From CAZPAN01 sp964581165 (lineage in GTDB: Bacteria; Actinomycetota; Coriobacteriia; Coriobacteriales; CADBOM01), in NCBI GenBank assembly GCA_964581165.1, contig CAZOMM010000001.1, positions 15,051-79,050 of the forward strand: DNA of 64,000 bases, read 5' to 3'. The translations under genes and the position numbers were made by a program. The notes beneath the pieces are model-generated. The model was not told the origin of the DNA. It did not search any database and saw only the letters and a program-made list of their open reading frames with translations. Shown one piece after another: positions 41,887 through 50,406 of this stretch (the first letter of the stretch is position 1; the number at the start of each line of letters is the position of its first letter).

Positions 41887-43299
41887 ATGAAATACAGTAG
41901 AGCGCTTGCGATCCCGGTGGGGATTGCCCTGCTTGTATGTCTATCACTAAGTTCTTCCTGTTCATCCGAAGACGACCAAAACAAAATCCAAACCGAATCC
42001 AAACAGAGCCAAAATTCGAGTTCTCCTTCTAAATCTTCTTCGTCCTCTTCTATCGAGGCTTTGGTGGCAGAAGCAGTCAATGACTTTGCCATATGGTCTA
42101 GGGGAAGATTGGCTGTAAGCACCGGGGACGAAGATGACGATCTGATGTTTGAGGTAGATCCAGAAACAGGCAAAACCAGGGCATGGGGATCATTGGAGGT
42201 TGACGGATCTGCATTATTTACCGGAAACGTGCGTAGTGGATCTTTGTCTACTTTGGGTAGAGTTTCGGCAGGTTCCTTACTGGCCGATGACATATCGGTT
42301 GCAGAGGCTGAGTTTTTGGCACTATCTACGGATTGGCTTGAATCGAGTTATGTAATTACGAATATCGTAAATTCTTCAAGTCTTAAAGCGGATGAGCTAA
42401 GTGCTAGCGATGTGCAAACAGATAGGATTCAAGCAGGCAGTATTGCGGCAAACGGAGCCAAGATAGAAAGTCTTGGTGTATCAAATATTGTTACCACTGC
42501 TATAGAGTCTACAGATGCCAGTTTAGGATTGCTAAAAGCAGAGCTCGCGGCTCTAGATTCTCTGAATGCAAGCAATGCTTCTATAGCAGATATCTATGCC
42601 AGTTCATTGGCTGTATTTGATATCGGTAGCAAAAATGCCAGTATCAACATTCTTAACGTTTTAGATGCAGATATATCAAGCCTTGCGAGTTCGATTATCC
42701 AAAGTTCTCAGTTACTTACTGATACTCTAGCCACTATCAGTCTTAGCGCAAAAAACATCAGTGGCCAAAACCTAGAGATAACAGACAGCATTAGCGCCGA
42801 AAGCATTAGCGCCGACACCATTAACACCGATACTATTAGCGCTGATGCCATTAGTGTCGATGTTGTCGAAGCAGCCATAGCCACCATCGCAGGAACCCTA
42901 AAGACATACTCACTCGAGGCGCAATCTATAACAGGTACTCTCTCAACTGTTGCGGTAGACAGCTCTTCGGCTGGAATTGTAGAAATACCCTCAGTTTATA
43001 TTGAGATTAACAATGAGCCAGTAGATCCAAATAATCCAACAGTGGGTAATGTCTTGATAGAGCCGGTAATTTCTTCAGTTGCCATCGAGGTTCCACAGTC
43101 AACAGACTTTGTCATTGCTTCTCTTCTCGGGACACCAAGCTCGTATGCTCCAAGCGTTTGGTCTTGTCCTGTCCAAGGAAATACATGGGAGATTTATGTC
43201 TCATATTCTGCCTATGATGTTGAAAGGATGTACGAGAATGGAGTGTTAGAAACGCCAAATAATACGATTGCTTGGCTTGCTGTCAATACTTCCTACTAA
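41887..43299 (+). CDS. Predicted lipoprotein with beta-solenoid-like repeats
   Basis: A 470-aa secreted protein. A signal sequence ends in LSLSSSC (likely lipobox cysteine near residue 25), followed by an acidic and Ser-rich linker. Residues ~85-385 are rich in Ser/Ala/Ile/Asp with a 5-residue rhythm, clearest in SADTI-type units near 300-330, as in pentapeptide or beta-solenoid folds. The DNA there shows five 15-bp units (42790-42864). A C-terminal ~75-residue beta-rich domain (APSVWSCPVQGNTWEIYVSY) ends it. GGGGAG precedes the ATG. I do not recognise the family; it may be a cell-surface stalk or the substrate or partner of the adjacent kinase. Confidence 0.7.
   Translation: MKYSRALAIPVGIALLVCLSLSSSCSSEDDQNKIQTESKQSQNSSSPSKSSSSSSIEALVAEAVNDFAIWSRGRLAVSTGDEDDDLMFEVDPETGKTRAWGSLEVDGSALFTGNVRSGSLSTLGRVSAGSLLADDISVAEAEFLALSTDWLESSYVITNIVNSSSLKADELSASDVQTDRIQAGSIAANGAKIESLGVSNIVTTAIESTDASLGLLKAELAALDSLNASNASIADIYASSLAVFDIGSKNASINILNVLDADISSLASSIIQSSQLLTDTLATISLSAKNISGQNLEITDSISAESISADTINTDTISADAISVDVVEAAIATIAGTLKTYSLEAQSITGTLSTVAVDSSSAGIVEIPSVYIEINNEPVDPNNPTVGNVLIEPVISSVAIEVPQSTDFVIASLLGTPSSYAPSVWSCPVQGNTWEIYVSYSAYDVERMYENGVLETPNNTIAWLAVNTSY
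42790..42864 (+). repeat. Five 15-bp in-frame repeats in the lipoprotein gene
   Basis: Units of the form ATTAGCGCCGACACC encode SISAE/SADTI-like pentapeptides. They mark recent expansion within an older diverged repeat region. Confidence 0.8.
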
Positions 43300-43410
43300 T
43301 TATTTTACCTCTCACTACGCATCCGTTCGCTTATTTGTGTGCATTTAATGAAGTAATAATGTCTATCATTCTGCACTTGTGAATTGGCGATAGAGATTCA
43401 AGGAGTGTGC

Positions 43411-44286
43411 ATGAACAACTTTAACTCCCCGGCTGAGATTTCACAGGTATCTATAGGCAATGCAATCGTAAAGACCTCGTATCCGCTTCCCAAGATGATT
43501 CTTCTGTCTATTCTTGCTGGAATTTTCATTGCTATTGGCGCAGAGGCATCCAATCTTGCGATGCATCAGATTAGTAACGTTGGTCTTGCCAGATTAGTTG
43601 CCGGTTGCATCTTCCCAGTAGGTCTGATTATGGTGGTTATGCTTGGAGCCGAGCTGTTTACTGGCAATTGTTTCATGACGCAAGCCCTGCTTGCTCGCAA
43701 GATTCGCTGTAGATTATGGATTAAGAGTTTGGTTGTTCTTTGGTTTGGTAATTTTGCAGGCTCTCTTTTGGTTGTTGGCTTGATTGCCTGTACAACTCAG
43801 TGGGGGTATAGCTCTGATGGTCTAGGTGCTTTTACCATTAATGTTGCCCTAGGTAAGGTAAATCTCAGCTTCTCCCAAGCCTTTATCTCAGGAATTGGTT
43901 GTAACCTGCTTGTTTGCATCGCAGTTTTGCTTGCAACGGCAGCAAAGGATGTAATAGGAAAAATAGCAGGAATTTTTGTTGCAATTTCTGCATTTGTAAT
44001 TTCTGGTTTTGAGCACTGTGTGGCAAATATGTACTACATTCCAGCGGGAATTATTGCCGCTGCTAATCCTGATTATGCCTTAGCTGCCCAGGAGATTTAT
44101 GGGATTACCGTAGAGCAATTGGCCAACTTGTCAGCAGCTGGTTTGTTTGGAAATCTCTTGCCAGTAACCTTGGGTAATATTATTGGTGGGGCGTTGCTTG
44201 GGGTTATTTTCTTCTTCTGCTATGGGAGCAAGTCTAGGTTCTTTAATCCACAAAAACCTGCGGAGGCAAAGCCTGTAGAGGATTAG
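43411..44286 (+). CDS. Formate/nitrite transporter (FocA/NirC family)
   Basis: A 291-aa pentameric-channel family member with six hydrophobic segments. Signatures: AGIFIAIGAEASN, GAELFTGNC, and a second-half NLLVCIAVLLA followed by GFEHCVANMYYIP with the pore histidine. AAGGAG lies 5 bp before ATG 43411. Formate, nitrite or hydrosulfide are possible substrates; lack of a neighbouring formate or nitrite enzyme leaves this open. It could supply substrate to anaerobic respiration along with the hydrogenase. Confidence 0.92.
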   Translation: MNNFNSPAEISQVSIGNAIVKTSYPLPKMILLSILAGIFIAIGAEASNLAMHQISNVGLARLVAGCIFPVGLIMVVMLGAELFTGNCFMTQALLARKIRCRLWIKSLVVLWFGNFAGSLLVVGLIACTTQWGYSSDGLGAFTINVALGKVNLSFSQAFISGIGCNLLVCIAVLLATAAKDVIGKIAGIFVAISAFVISGFEHCVANMYYIPAGIIAAANPDYALAAQEIYGITVEQLANLSAAGLFGNLLPVTLGNIIGGALLGVIFFFCYGSKSRFFNPQKPAEAKPVED

Positions 44287-44357
44287 ATGACGCATTGTAG
44301 TTAAAGTTAGGTCATGTCGGCTCTTGGCAGTTTTGCTGGGGGCCGATTTTTTATAGG

Positions 44358-44456
44358 CGAACTTTTATAAGACCGAACTTTTATAAGACCGAACTTTTAT
44401 AAGACCGAACTTTTGGCCTATAGCATGAACTTCTATAAGACCAAATTTTTATGCCT
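44358..44456 (+). repeat. 16-bp tandem repeat upstream of mrp
   Basis: Three exact 16-bp copies of CGAACTTTTATAAGAC (44358-44405), a partial fourth, then a degenerate copy (44426-44441) and a remnant. They fill much of the 323-bp space between the FocA/NirC and Mrp genes; the flanking rest is AT-rich with further related fragments and no gene. Confidence 0.85.
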
Positions 44457-44609
44457 TTTTATGGGACTTTTTGGCTTTTTGGGCTTTATGAGGCTTGAAT
44501 TTTTGGCCCATAGACCGAAATTGTTTTCGAGTAAAACCCTGGCAGTATAATTGCTTGTTTGAAAGCTAGGGAATTTTAGAGGAATTTTAGAGAGAAGGGT
44601 GATTTGATA

Positions 44610-45422
44610 ATGGCCGAAGAGAGCCAACAACATAAATACAACATTCCCAATCTCAAGGAGATGGATCGATATGCTCAGTTAAATTCTGAGAGTAAGGTCG
44701 GCAAGGTTATTGGCGTTGTTAGTGGTAAAGGCGGTGTTGGAAAATCCTTGGTAACCTCCTTGCTTGCAAGCATGGCAGCCAAGAAAGGCATGAACACGGC
44801 CATTCTCGACTCCGATATTACCGGCCCTTCCATTCCAAGAGTGTTTGGAATCAATGGGCATGTGAGTAGTGCAGGCGAGGGACACATACTTCCAGCAACA
44901 ACAGAGGGCGGCATCAAAGTGATGTCTCTTAACCTGCTAGTTCGTAACGAGACCGATCCGGTTATTTGGCGTGGTCCTATCATTTCTGGAATTGTTACTC
45001 AGTTTTGGTCGGAGGTTGATTGGGGCGACATCCAAGTTATGTTTGTGGACATGCCTCCAGGAACAGGCGATGTAGCGCTAACGCTTTTCCAATCGCTGCC
45101 AATAGACGGACTAGTTATTGTTTCGTCCCCACAGGAGCTTGTTGGCATGATTGTCGAAAAAGCAGTGAACATGGCTCGGCAGATGAATGTTCCTGTACTG
45201 GGCTTGGTGGAAAACATGAGTTACCTTACCTGTCCAGACTGTGGTAAGAAAATCAATCTTTTTGGCGAGAGTCATCTAAACGATATTGCAAGCAATCACG
45301 GTATTGTGAATACCGCATCAATTCCGATGGATTCTAGACTTGCCGCTGCCTGCGATGCCGGCAAGATCGAGGATTTTGAGCAGGATTGGCTAAATGAGCT
45401 TTTCAATGCAATTGTGAAGTGA
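44610..45422 (+). CDS. mrp: Mrp/ApbC-type Fe-S cluster carrier ATPase
   Basis: A 270-aa deviant Walker A P-loop ATPase (GVVSGKGGVGKS, about residues 34-45), with DSDITGPS and MPPGTGDVALT. The C-terminal CPDCGKK holds the CxxC that binds a bridging cluster in this family. It delivers Fe-S clusters to target proteins and could serve the nearby hydrogenase and ferredoxin subunits. ATG 44610 follows AAGGGTGA; a TTG two codons earlier is possible. Confidence 0.92.
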   Translation: MAEESQQHKYNIPNLKEMDRYAQLNSESKVGKVIGVVSGKGGVGKSLVTSLLASMAAKKGMNTAILDSDITGPSIPRVFGINGHVSSAGEGHILPATTEGGIKVMSLNLLVRNETDPVIWRGPIISGIVTQFWSEVDWGDIQVMFVDMPPGTGDVALTLFQSLPIDGLVIVSSPQELVGMIVEKAVNMARQMNVPVLGLVENMSYLTCPDCGKKINLFGESHLNDIASNHGIVNTASIPMDSRLAAACDAGKIEDFEQDWLNELFNAIVK

Positions 45423-45509
45423 GTTTTGAACTCTATTTATGGGATGAATTACCAAAGAATGCTCGGTAAGTTTGGCAAGCGAAGGCTTGCACATAAAAGG
45501 GGAGTTGGT

Positions 45510-45534
45510 CGCTAGAGCTTGGGAAACTCTAGCG
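45510..45534 (+). other. Hairpin before the iron-sulfur flavoprotein gene
   Basis: An 8-bp stem CGCTAGAG/CTCTAGCG (45510-45517, 45527-45534) 20 bp upstream of the ATG at 45555. It has no U-tract, so it is more likely a leader element than a terminator. Confidence 0.45.
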
Positions 45535-45554
45535 AAAGTGTGGAAGGAAGCAAC

Positions 45555-46175
45555 ATGAAGGTAATGCTAGTTAATGGTAGCCCTAATCCATCGGGATGTA
45601 CCTTTACTGCCTTAAGCGAGGTAGCTAAGGCTCTTGAAAAAGAAGGAGTAGAGACTCAGATTTTTCAGGTTGGAAAACAGCCAATTGCTGGTTGTATAGC
45701 GTGCATGTCTTGCAGAAAGACCAACACATGCGTATTTGAAGACTCAGTTAATGATTTTGCCAAAGAAGCCCAGGGCGCTGACGGTTTTGTTTTTGGCTCT
45801 CCTGTTCACTATGCTGCAGCTTCAGGTCACATTACTTCATTTATGGATAGAGCTTTCTATAGTGGAGGAATTGATTTTGCAGGCAAACCAGCAGCTGCTG
45901 TAGTGAGCTGCAGAAGGGGTGGAGCTAGTGCCGCTTACGATCAGCTCAACAAATACTTTGGTATAGCAGGAATGCTTGTGGTTGGTAGTCAGTACTGGAA
46001 CTCAGTTCACGGAAACACTCCAGATGAGGTCAGGCAAGATCTTGAGGGATTGCAGACCATGAGAACTCTGGGGAGAAACATGGCTTGGGCGCTTAAGTGT
46101 ATTGGGGCTGGTCGCAATGCGGGTATTGAATATCCCGAGCGTGAACCTATGGAAAGAACAAATTTTATTCGCTAG
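45555..46175 (+). CDS. Iron-sulfur flavoprotein / NAD(P)H-dependent FMN reductase family
   Basis: A 206-aa flavodoxin-like protein. The FMN loop NGSPNPSGCTFTAL is at the N-terminus, and CIACMSCRKTNTC (about residues 48-60) is the compact cysteine motif for a [4Fe-4S] cluster typical of Isf proteins. FGSPVHYAAASGHITSFMDR is the second flavin loop. These proteins move electrons among ferredoxin, oxygen species or quinone-like acceptors. AAGGA precedes ATG 45555. Adjacent mrp may help in its cluster assembly. Confidence 0.88.
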   Translation: MKVMLVNGSPNPSGCTFTALSEVAKALEKEGVETQIFQVGKQPIAGCIACMSCRKTNTCVFEDSVNDFAKEAQGADGFVFGSPVHYAAASGHITSFMDRAFYSGGIDFAGKPAAAVVSCRRGGASAAYDQLNKYFGIAGMLVVGSQYWNSVHGNTPDEVRQDLEGLQTMRTLGRNMAWALKCIGAGRNAGIEYPEREPMERTNFIR

Positions 46176-46250
46176 GGTTTGCTGGGCTTAGTTCGCTAAG
46201 GTTCGTCAGATTTAGTTCGCCAGGCTTAGTTCGCCAGGCTTCGCTGAACT
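46176..46250. repeat. 14-bp degenerate repeat between convergent genes
   Basis: Copies of GCTTAGTTCGCCAG-type units (GCTTAGTTCGCTAAG, ATTTAGTTCGCCAG, GCTTAGTTCGCCAG, GCTTCGCTGAAC) fill the whole space between the flavoprotein and ZIP genes and end at the ZIP stop codon. Confidence 0.7.
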
Positions 46251-47176
46251 TAGATACTTACCAGTACAATCCCTAGACCTAAGCCTATAAGAACTGCTAC
46301 TGCGGGTTGTTTGGAGTAAAAGAGCATAAAAGACTCCGGCAAAATTTCTCCAAACAACACGTAGAGCATTGCGCCGCTGGCAAAGGCGAGACACATCGAC
46401 ATCCAAAATATGCCGACTTCGCCAATCCAAAAGCCAAGCAGGGCACCAATTACCATAAAAGTACCTACTGCTGCACCAGCTAGAACAGCCTTTGTTTTGG
46501 AGGTTCCGGAGTGCAGCAGGGGTATAGCCATCGACATAGACTCGGGGATGCTATGCAGGCCTAACAGCACTGAAATGATCACCCCCGACATCACCATTGT
46601 TCCATTTGGGCTGACAAAAGAACCGCCTATGCTCATGCCGGCTGGAAGGTTATGCATGGCAATTGCAATAGCCATTACCATGCCAGCAACTTTCATCTGC
46701 TCTTTTGGCTTGGGTTGCAGGCTATCATCCACGTTGCTGTGGACTTGCTCAATAGGGGAGCGATCAAAGAAATCGCCAAGCTCATCTTCTGTGTGCAGGG
46801 GGTGAGAATTACCCGAATCCAAGTTTTCGAACTCTTCAGAATCTACTGAGCTGTCTGGACTGCAGATCTCACAAGAACGAGTATGCTTTTGGGCACGAAG
46901 AGTTACAACTTTTCCTAAAACACCAACTATTGCAGCACCTGCGGCGACAAACAGTAGCACTAAAAACACATGTCCAATGCTGTCGTTTAGTTCTAGTGCC
47001 TCGGGTATAAAGTCAAAGCAAATAATGGCCAGCATTAAGCCTGCTGCAAAGCTCAAAAGCATACTGACAAGTTTGTTAGAGCTCAGATCAAAAAAACTTG
47101 CAATTCCCGCTCCCAAGGCACTACTGCCAATGCCTGTAATGCAAACGGTAAGCAGCATCCAGCCAAGCATTTCCAT
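46250..47176 (-). CDS. ZIP-family metal transporter
   Basis: A 308-aa membrane protein with about eight hydrophobic segments. The transport motifs are AIAMHNLPAGMSIGG and LLGLHSIPESMSMA; a long acidic cytoplasmic loop holds HPLHTEDELGDFF. Zinc (or iron/manganese) uptake is the usual role. It begins 3 bp after the tig stop, so it is co-transcribed with trigger factor, an unusual pairing. The SD is weak, suggesting translational coupling. Confidence 0.93.
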   Translation of the reverse strand: MEMLGWMLLTVCITGIGSSALGAGIASFFDLSSNKLVSMLLSFAAGLMLAIICFDFIPEALELNDSIGHVFLVLLFVAAGAAIVGVLGKVVTLRAQKHTRSCEICSPDSSVDSEEFENLDSGNSHPLHTEDELGDFFDRSPIEQVHSNVDDSLQPKPKEQMKVAGMVMAIAIAMHNLPAGMSIGGSFVSPNGTMVMSGVIISVLLGLHSIPESMSMAIPLLHSGTSKTKAVLAGAAVGTFMVIGALLGFWIGEVGIFWMSMCLAFASGAMLYVLFGEILPESFMLFYSKQPAVAVLIGLGLGIVLVSI

Positions 47177-47179
47177 GCT

Positions 47180-48535
47180 TTAGAAGAGTCCCGCCATTGG
47201 CATATCGTCGGGTATCGGTGCCTCAACATCTTGGTAATTAATCTTTGCAGTTTCCAAAAGCCATTTGTGGGCCTTAAGCCTTCGTGCAACTTCTATTACT
47301 GCATACATACGTCCACTTTCGGCAAACTGTTGTTTGGCCTCTTCTTCTTGTCCAGGAGCAAATGCATGGTAGGCTTCTTCGATATCCTCATCGTCAAGAC
47401 CATCAAACTTTTCTTCAAAGAGTTTATCCAAAGAGAGGCCTTGTCTAATTACATTGCGGGCCTGCATCATGATCTGTAGATTCATTTGCTGCTGATCAAG
47501 GCTGTTTTCTTGCATGAATTCTTCCATGGTTTTGCCCTGCTGGCGTAAATTTGCCTGGAAGTTTTGGTAGATGCTAGCCGCTGCTGTTTCGTAGATTTCG
47601 TCTGCGATTTTGCCCTCAAATCTAAGAGAGAGCTCATAATCTACAAGCTGTCCAAGCTCCTGATCTGTTTGCTGCTGAAGGTTTTGTGAGAGTTCCTCGC
47701 GAATAGTATTGCGAAGCCCCTCAAGGTTGACTGCATCTGGCATATTTTCTTCGATCCAGGCATCGCTAATCTCGGGGACTACTCTGCGTCTTAGTTCGGT
47801 GATTGTAACGCTTGTGGTGTATATCTCAGTATTGTCCTCATCCATGGTTCCTTCGCGAGGACCTTCGAAGTTAAAAGTCTTTGTTTCGCCAACTCGCATG
47901 CCCTCAATATTGTCAATAAAGTCTTTTGGCATAAAGCCATAAGAAAGCTCCAACAGCCTGCCATCTCCACAAAGGCCATTTACTTCTGTGCCGCCTTTTA
48001 CCGTGTGCATATTAATGATCATAAATTGACCCTTTTGCACAGGCTCGCCGTTATCTTCTATTTTTTCGTATGCAGTATTTATTTCAGCAATTTGCTCAAT
48101 TTTTTTGTCGATGGCTTCTTCTGGAGCTACATAACGGTTAACTGTAACTTCAACCGGATCAAAAGAAGACAGAGTATATTTGGGCTTGAGTAGGACATGG
48201 ATGGTAAAGGTAAAATCTTCGTCTCGCTGAGGCATCTCGTCTGAGCTGCACTGAGGTTCGAAGGCCATGTTTAGGTCTTCTTCGTCGTTGATGATAAACG
48301 GAGATATTCTTCCCATTACATGATTTTGCAAAAGCATATTGAACTGCTGCTCGTCCATCTGATCCCTCAAAACTTCTTCGGGATCCTTTCCTTCGGGAAC
48401 ATGAACTCGCAAAGTTCTGACCATGGTATCTAAGGCTGCGTCGATTGCCTCAGATGTAGTTTGACCATCAACAGTAACGTAAAATTCTATTTTGCTGCGC
48501 CCTATAGGCTTTTTGATTAGCTTTGTGACTTCCAT
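47180..48535 (-). CDS. tig: Trigger factor
   Basis: A 451-aa ribosome-bound chaperone. N-terminal ribosome-binding domain (about 1-115) with a variant of the GFRxGKxP loop region, a peptidyl-prolyl isomerase domain (about 160-245; GQFMIINMHT, SYGFMPKDFIDNIEGMRVGE), and a helical C-terminal chaperone domain. ATG 48535 gives the standard EVTKL start. Length is normal. The usual clpP-clpX genes are not next to it; a ZIP transporter follows. Confidence 0.9.
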   Translation of the reverse strand: MEVTKLIKKPIGRSKIEFYVTVDGQTTSEAIDAALDTMVRTLRVHVPEGKDPEEVLRDQMDEQQFNMLLQNHVMGRISPFIINDEEDLNMAFEPQCSSDEMPQRDEDFTFTIHVLLKPKYTLSSFDPVEVTVNRYVAPEEAIDKKIEQIAEINTAYEKIEDNGEPVQKGQFMIINMHTVKGGTEVNGLCGDGRLLELSYGFMPKDFIDNIEGMRVGETKTFNFEGPREGTMDEDNTEIYTTSVTITELRRRVVPEISDAWIEENMPDAVNLEGLRNTIREELSQNLQQQTDQELGQLVDYELSLRFEGKIADEIYETAAASIYQNFQANLRQQGKTMEEFMQENSLDQQQMNLQIMMQARNVIRQGLSLDKLFEEKFDGLDDEDIEEAYHAFAPGQEEEAKQQFAESGRMYAVIEVARRLKAHKWLLETAKINYQDVEAPIPDDMPMAGLF

Positions 48536-48734
48536 AAGCCTCTCAATCCTTCCTGCCAAATACCAGACCTACGTTTTAGTCCCACGTATCAAATAATGGT
48601 TCAGCGGCATGTTTATCATTTTGCAAACAGCCCTCAATTTTAGTTCTAAAGCTGTGTTACGTCAGTGCTAAATCGGGCTGTCTCGGCTTTACGTGCGGGC
48701 TTTAAGGTAGGAAGACTTGAGGCAGGCTTATGCA

Positions 48735-48773
48735 CAGCCGTTCAATGATCAAGTCGATTCTGCTTTGGCATAG
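48735..48773 (+). repeat. Dispersed ~39-bp repeat, copy D
   Basis: Core AAGTCGATTCTGCTTTGGC; about 31 of 39 matches to copy C. It lies in the 534-bp divergent space between tig and the DUF3467 gene. Confidence 0.55.
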
Positions 48774-48797
48774 ATTTGAGTTTTGAATAAGTTCAAG

Positions 48798-48945
48798 TGG
48801 CGCTGTGGCTGTGGTGTTGTAGCTGGGGGACGTGGCCGTAATGCTGCGACTGGGGGGCGTGGCTGGGGGCGTGGCTGGGAGGGTGTGACTGTACTGTTGT
48901 GGCTGGGGGTATGCTTGTAGTGCCACGACTGGGGGGCGTGGCTGT
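48798..48945. repeat. G-rich degenerate repeat upstream of the DUF3467 gene
   Basis: About nine degenerate copies of GGGGGCGTGGCTG-like units with strong G/C strand asymmetry (G-rich on plus). No gene is visible in the rest of this gap. Confidence 0.7.
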
Positions 48946-49069
48946 AAAAATATTCGATCTACTGGAAAATAGATTATGCGCACTATCGTCTTAAGACAGT
49001 TAAAGAGTTATGATCTGTTAACTGCTAGGCCAACAAACCTAGGCCAACAAACAGATGATAGGAGTTCAA

Positions 49070-49345
49070 ATGGCCGATCAACAAAACAAGCCAGCAAACC
49101 TCAATATCACCGCTAAGCCTGAGGATCTTAAGGGTGTATATGCAAATATGTCGATCATCGCGTCGACTCCTTCGGAATCTAGAATAGATTTTGTTTACAA
49201 CGATCATTCTCCAAACCCCGAGAGCAAGGCACCTTCTTATTTGGTGGCAAGGGTTATTCTGTCGCACAACCAGCTGGTGGCATTACATAACGCACTCACA
49301 GAGCATTTGGAGAAAAATCCGGGATTGAGAGGAAGCGCCAATTAG
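49070..49345 (+). CDS. DUF3467-family small protein
   Basis: A 91-aa protein with RIDFVYNDHSPNPESKAPSY and LVARVILSHNQLVALHNAL, close to the DUF3467 pattern of short soluble proteins. AGGAG lies 5 bp before ATG 49070. It stands alone before the tRNA-His gene. The role of this family is unknown. Confidence 0.75.
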   Translation: MADQQNKPANLNITAKPEDLKGVYANMSIIASTPSESRIDFVYNDHSPNPESKAPSYLVARVILSHNQLVALHNALTEHLEKNPGLRGSAN

Positions 49346-49379
49346 TAGTAGTGGGCTTTTGTAGTGGACTTTCCATGCC

Positions 49380-49493
49380 TTTCCACGTCCCCGCCCCCTG
49401 GTGTCCAGGTTAAGGTTGCAGTGTCCAGGCTGCGATTTCAATCAAGCTTGCGTGTCCTTGTGTACCTTGTGTGCCCACTTGCCTTAGGGTACG
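49380..49493. repeat. Degenerate short repeats before tRNA-His
   Basis: Repeated GTGTCCAGG and CTTGTGT(A/G)CC-type units between the DUF3467 gene and the tRNA-His promoter. Confidence 0.5.
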
Positions 49494-49522
49494 TTGTATG
49501 CCCTTAGTTTTATAGCTATACT
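49494..49522 (+). promoter_or_regulatory. Sigma-A-type promoter of tRNA-His
   Basis: TTGTAT (49494-49499), 17-bp spacer, TATACT (49517-49522). The predicted start is about 13 bp before the tRNA. Confidence 0.65.
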
Positions 49523-49542
49523 TCCAATTTGTTTTGATCCAT

Positions 49543-49619
49543 GGTGGGTGTAGCTCAGCTGGAAGAGCGACGGATTGTGGCTCCGTAGGTCGAGGGTTCG
49601 AGCCCCTTCACTCACCCCA
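49543..49619 (+). tRNA. tRNA-His (GTG)
   Basis: Cloverleaf with the extra 5' G (G-1) paired to C73, acceptor GTGGGTG/CACTCAC, anticodon loop TTGTGGC with anticodon GTG, T-arm GTTCGAGC, and encoded CCA. Confidence 0.97.
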
Positions 49620-49632
49620 GAAAATAGTTCTA

Positions 49633-49657
49633 GGCCGAGTGTTTTCTCGGCCTTTTT
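49633..49657 (+). terminator. Terminator of tRNA-His
   Basis: 7-bp stem GGCCGAG/CTCGGCC followed by TTTTT. Confidence 0.85.
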
Positions 49658-49665
49658 AATGCCCA

Positions 49666-49772
49666 GCTTGCTTGCGCTTGCGTGTGTACTTACTTGTTCG
49701 GATTGTGTGCTTGCTAGGCTTACGCTTGCGTACGTGCTTGTTCGCTTGCCTGTGCGTTTGCTTGTGTGGTTG
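49666..49772. repeat. GCTTGCG-type degenerate repeat before rpsO
   Basis: Ten or so degenerate copies of a GCTTGCGT/GTGCTTG unit, each 8-12 bp, between the tRNA-His terminator and the rpsO leader. Composition resembles the repeat at 20535. Confidence 0.65.
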
Positions 49773-49921
49773 ATTAAAAAGGCCGCTCACATGGCTTGCG
49801 AATAGTTCAGGATAAAAGAATTCTATACTCCTATAGTTATCTGTTTTACCTTAAGCCGTGTTTTCTGATAGACCACCAACGGATTACGCAGCTTAGGGTG
49901 GATTTGCGAAAGGTGGTACAG

Positions 49922-50197
49922 ATGGTTCTCTCTAAGGAGGATAAGGCCGAGCTTGTCAAAAAGTTTGGCAAGGGCGACGCTGATAGTGGCTCTCCCGAGG
50001 TTCAGGTTGCAATTCTTACTGCTCGTATCAAGATTCTTACCGAGCATCTTAAGGTGCACAAGAAAGATCACCATACAAGGCGCGGTCTTTTGATGTTGGT
50101 AGGCAAGAGGCGCAGGCTTTTAACCTACATAAAAAATCGTGACATCGAGGGATACAGAGCGCTGATTGCAGAACTTGGGATCCGCGACAACGTTTAA
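49922..50197 (+). CDS. rpsO: 30S ribosomal protein S15
   Basis: A 91-aa S15: SKEDKAELVKKFGKGDADSGSPEVQVA, then LTEHLKVHKKDHHTRRGLLMLVGKRRRLLTYI. It binds 16S rRNA early in 30S assembly. AAAGGTGG precedes ATG 49922; a longer frame upstream has no SD. It is upstream of pnp, the common bacterial order. Confidence 0.97.
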   Translation: MVLSKEDKAELVKKFGKGDADSGSPEVQVAILTARIKILTEHLKVHKKDHHTRRGLLMLVGKRRRLLTYIKNRDIEGYRALIAELGIRDNV

Positions 50198-50213
50198 ACA
50201 AGGCTTGTTAAGT

Positions 50214-50237
50214 GAGGGGAGCTTAAAGGCTCCCCTC
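50214..50237 (+). terminator. Hairpin between rpsO and pnp
   Basis: 9-bp stem GAGGGGAGC/GCTCCCCTC, 6-nt loop, no U-tract. In rpsO-pnp operons such hairpins are attenuators or RNase processing sites. A second small hairpin GTGACAC/GTGTCAC lies at 50366-50384 in the pnp leader. Confidence 0.55.
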
Positions 50238-50406
50238 GTGTCTACTAGGGCCATAACTACCAAAGAGCAATCACAGTATTTAAACCACAGGTAATAGGGG
50301 CGGGTATCGTAGGGGCGATCCTCGTCCTGGGGACAATCAATTATTTGGAACCCCAAAGTAGGCAGTGACACAAAGGGTGTCACCGAAGAGAATGGATTGA
50401 ATGTAA

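Noticed and set aside
30314..49446. A shared 16-mer TGCGATTTCAATCAAG at 30314 and 49431
   Set aside because: A 15-16-bp exact match between two places in 64 kb is expected about once by chance, and the flanks differ.
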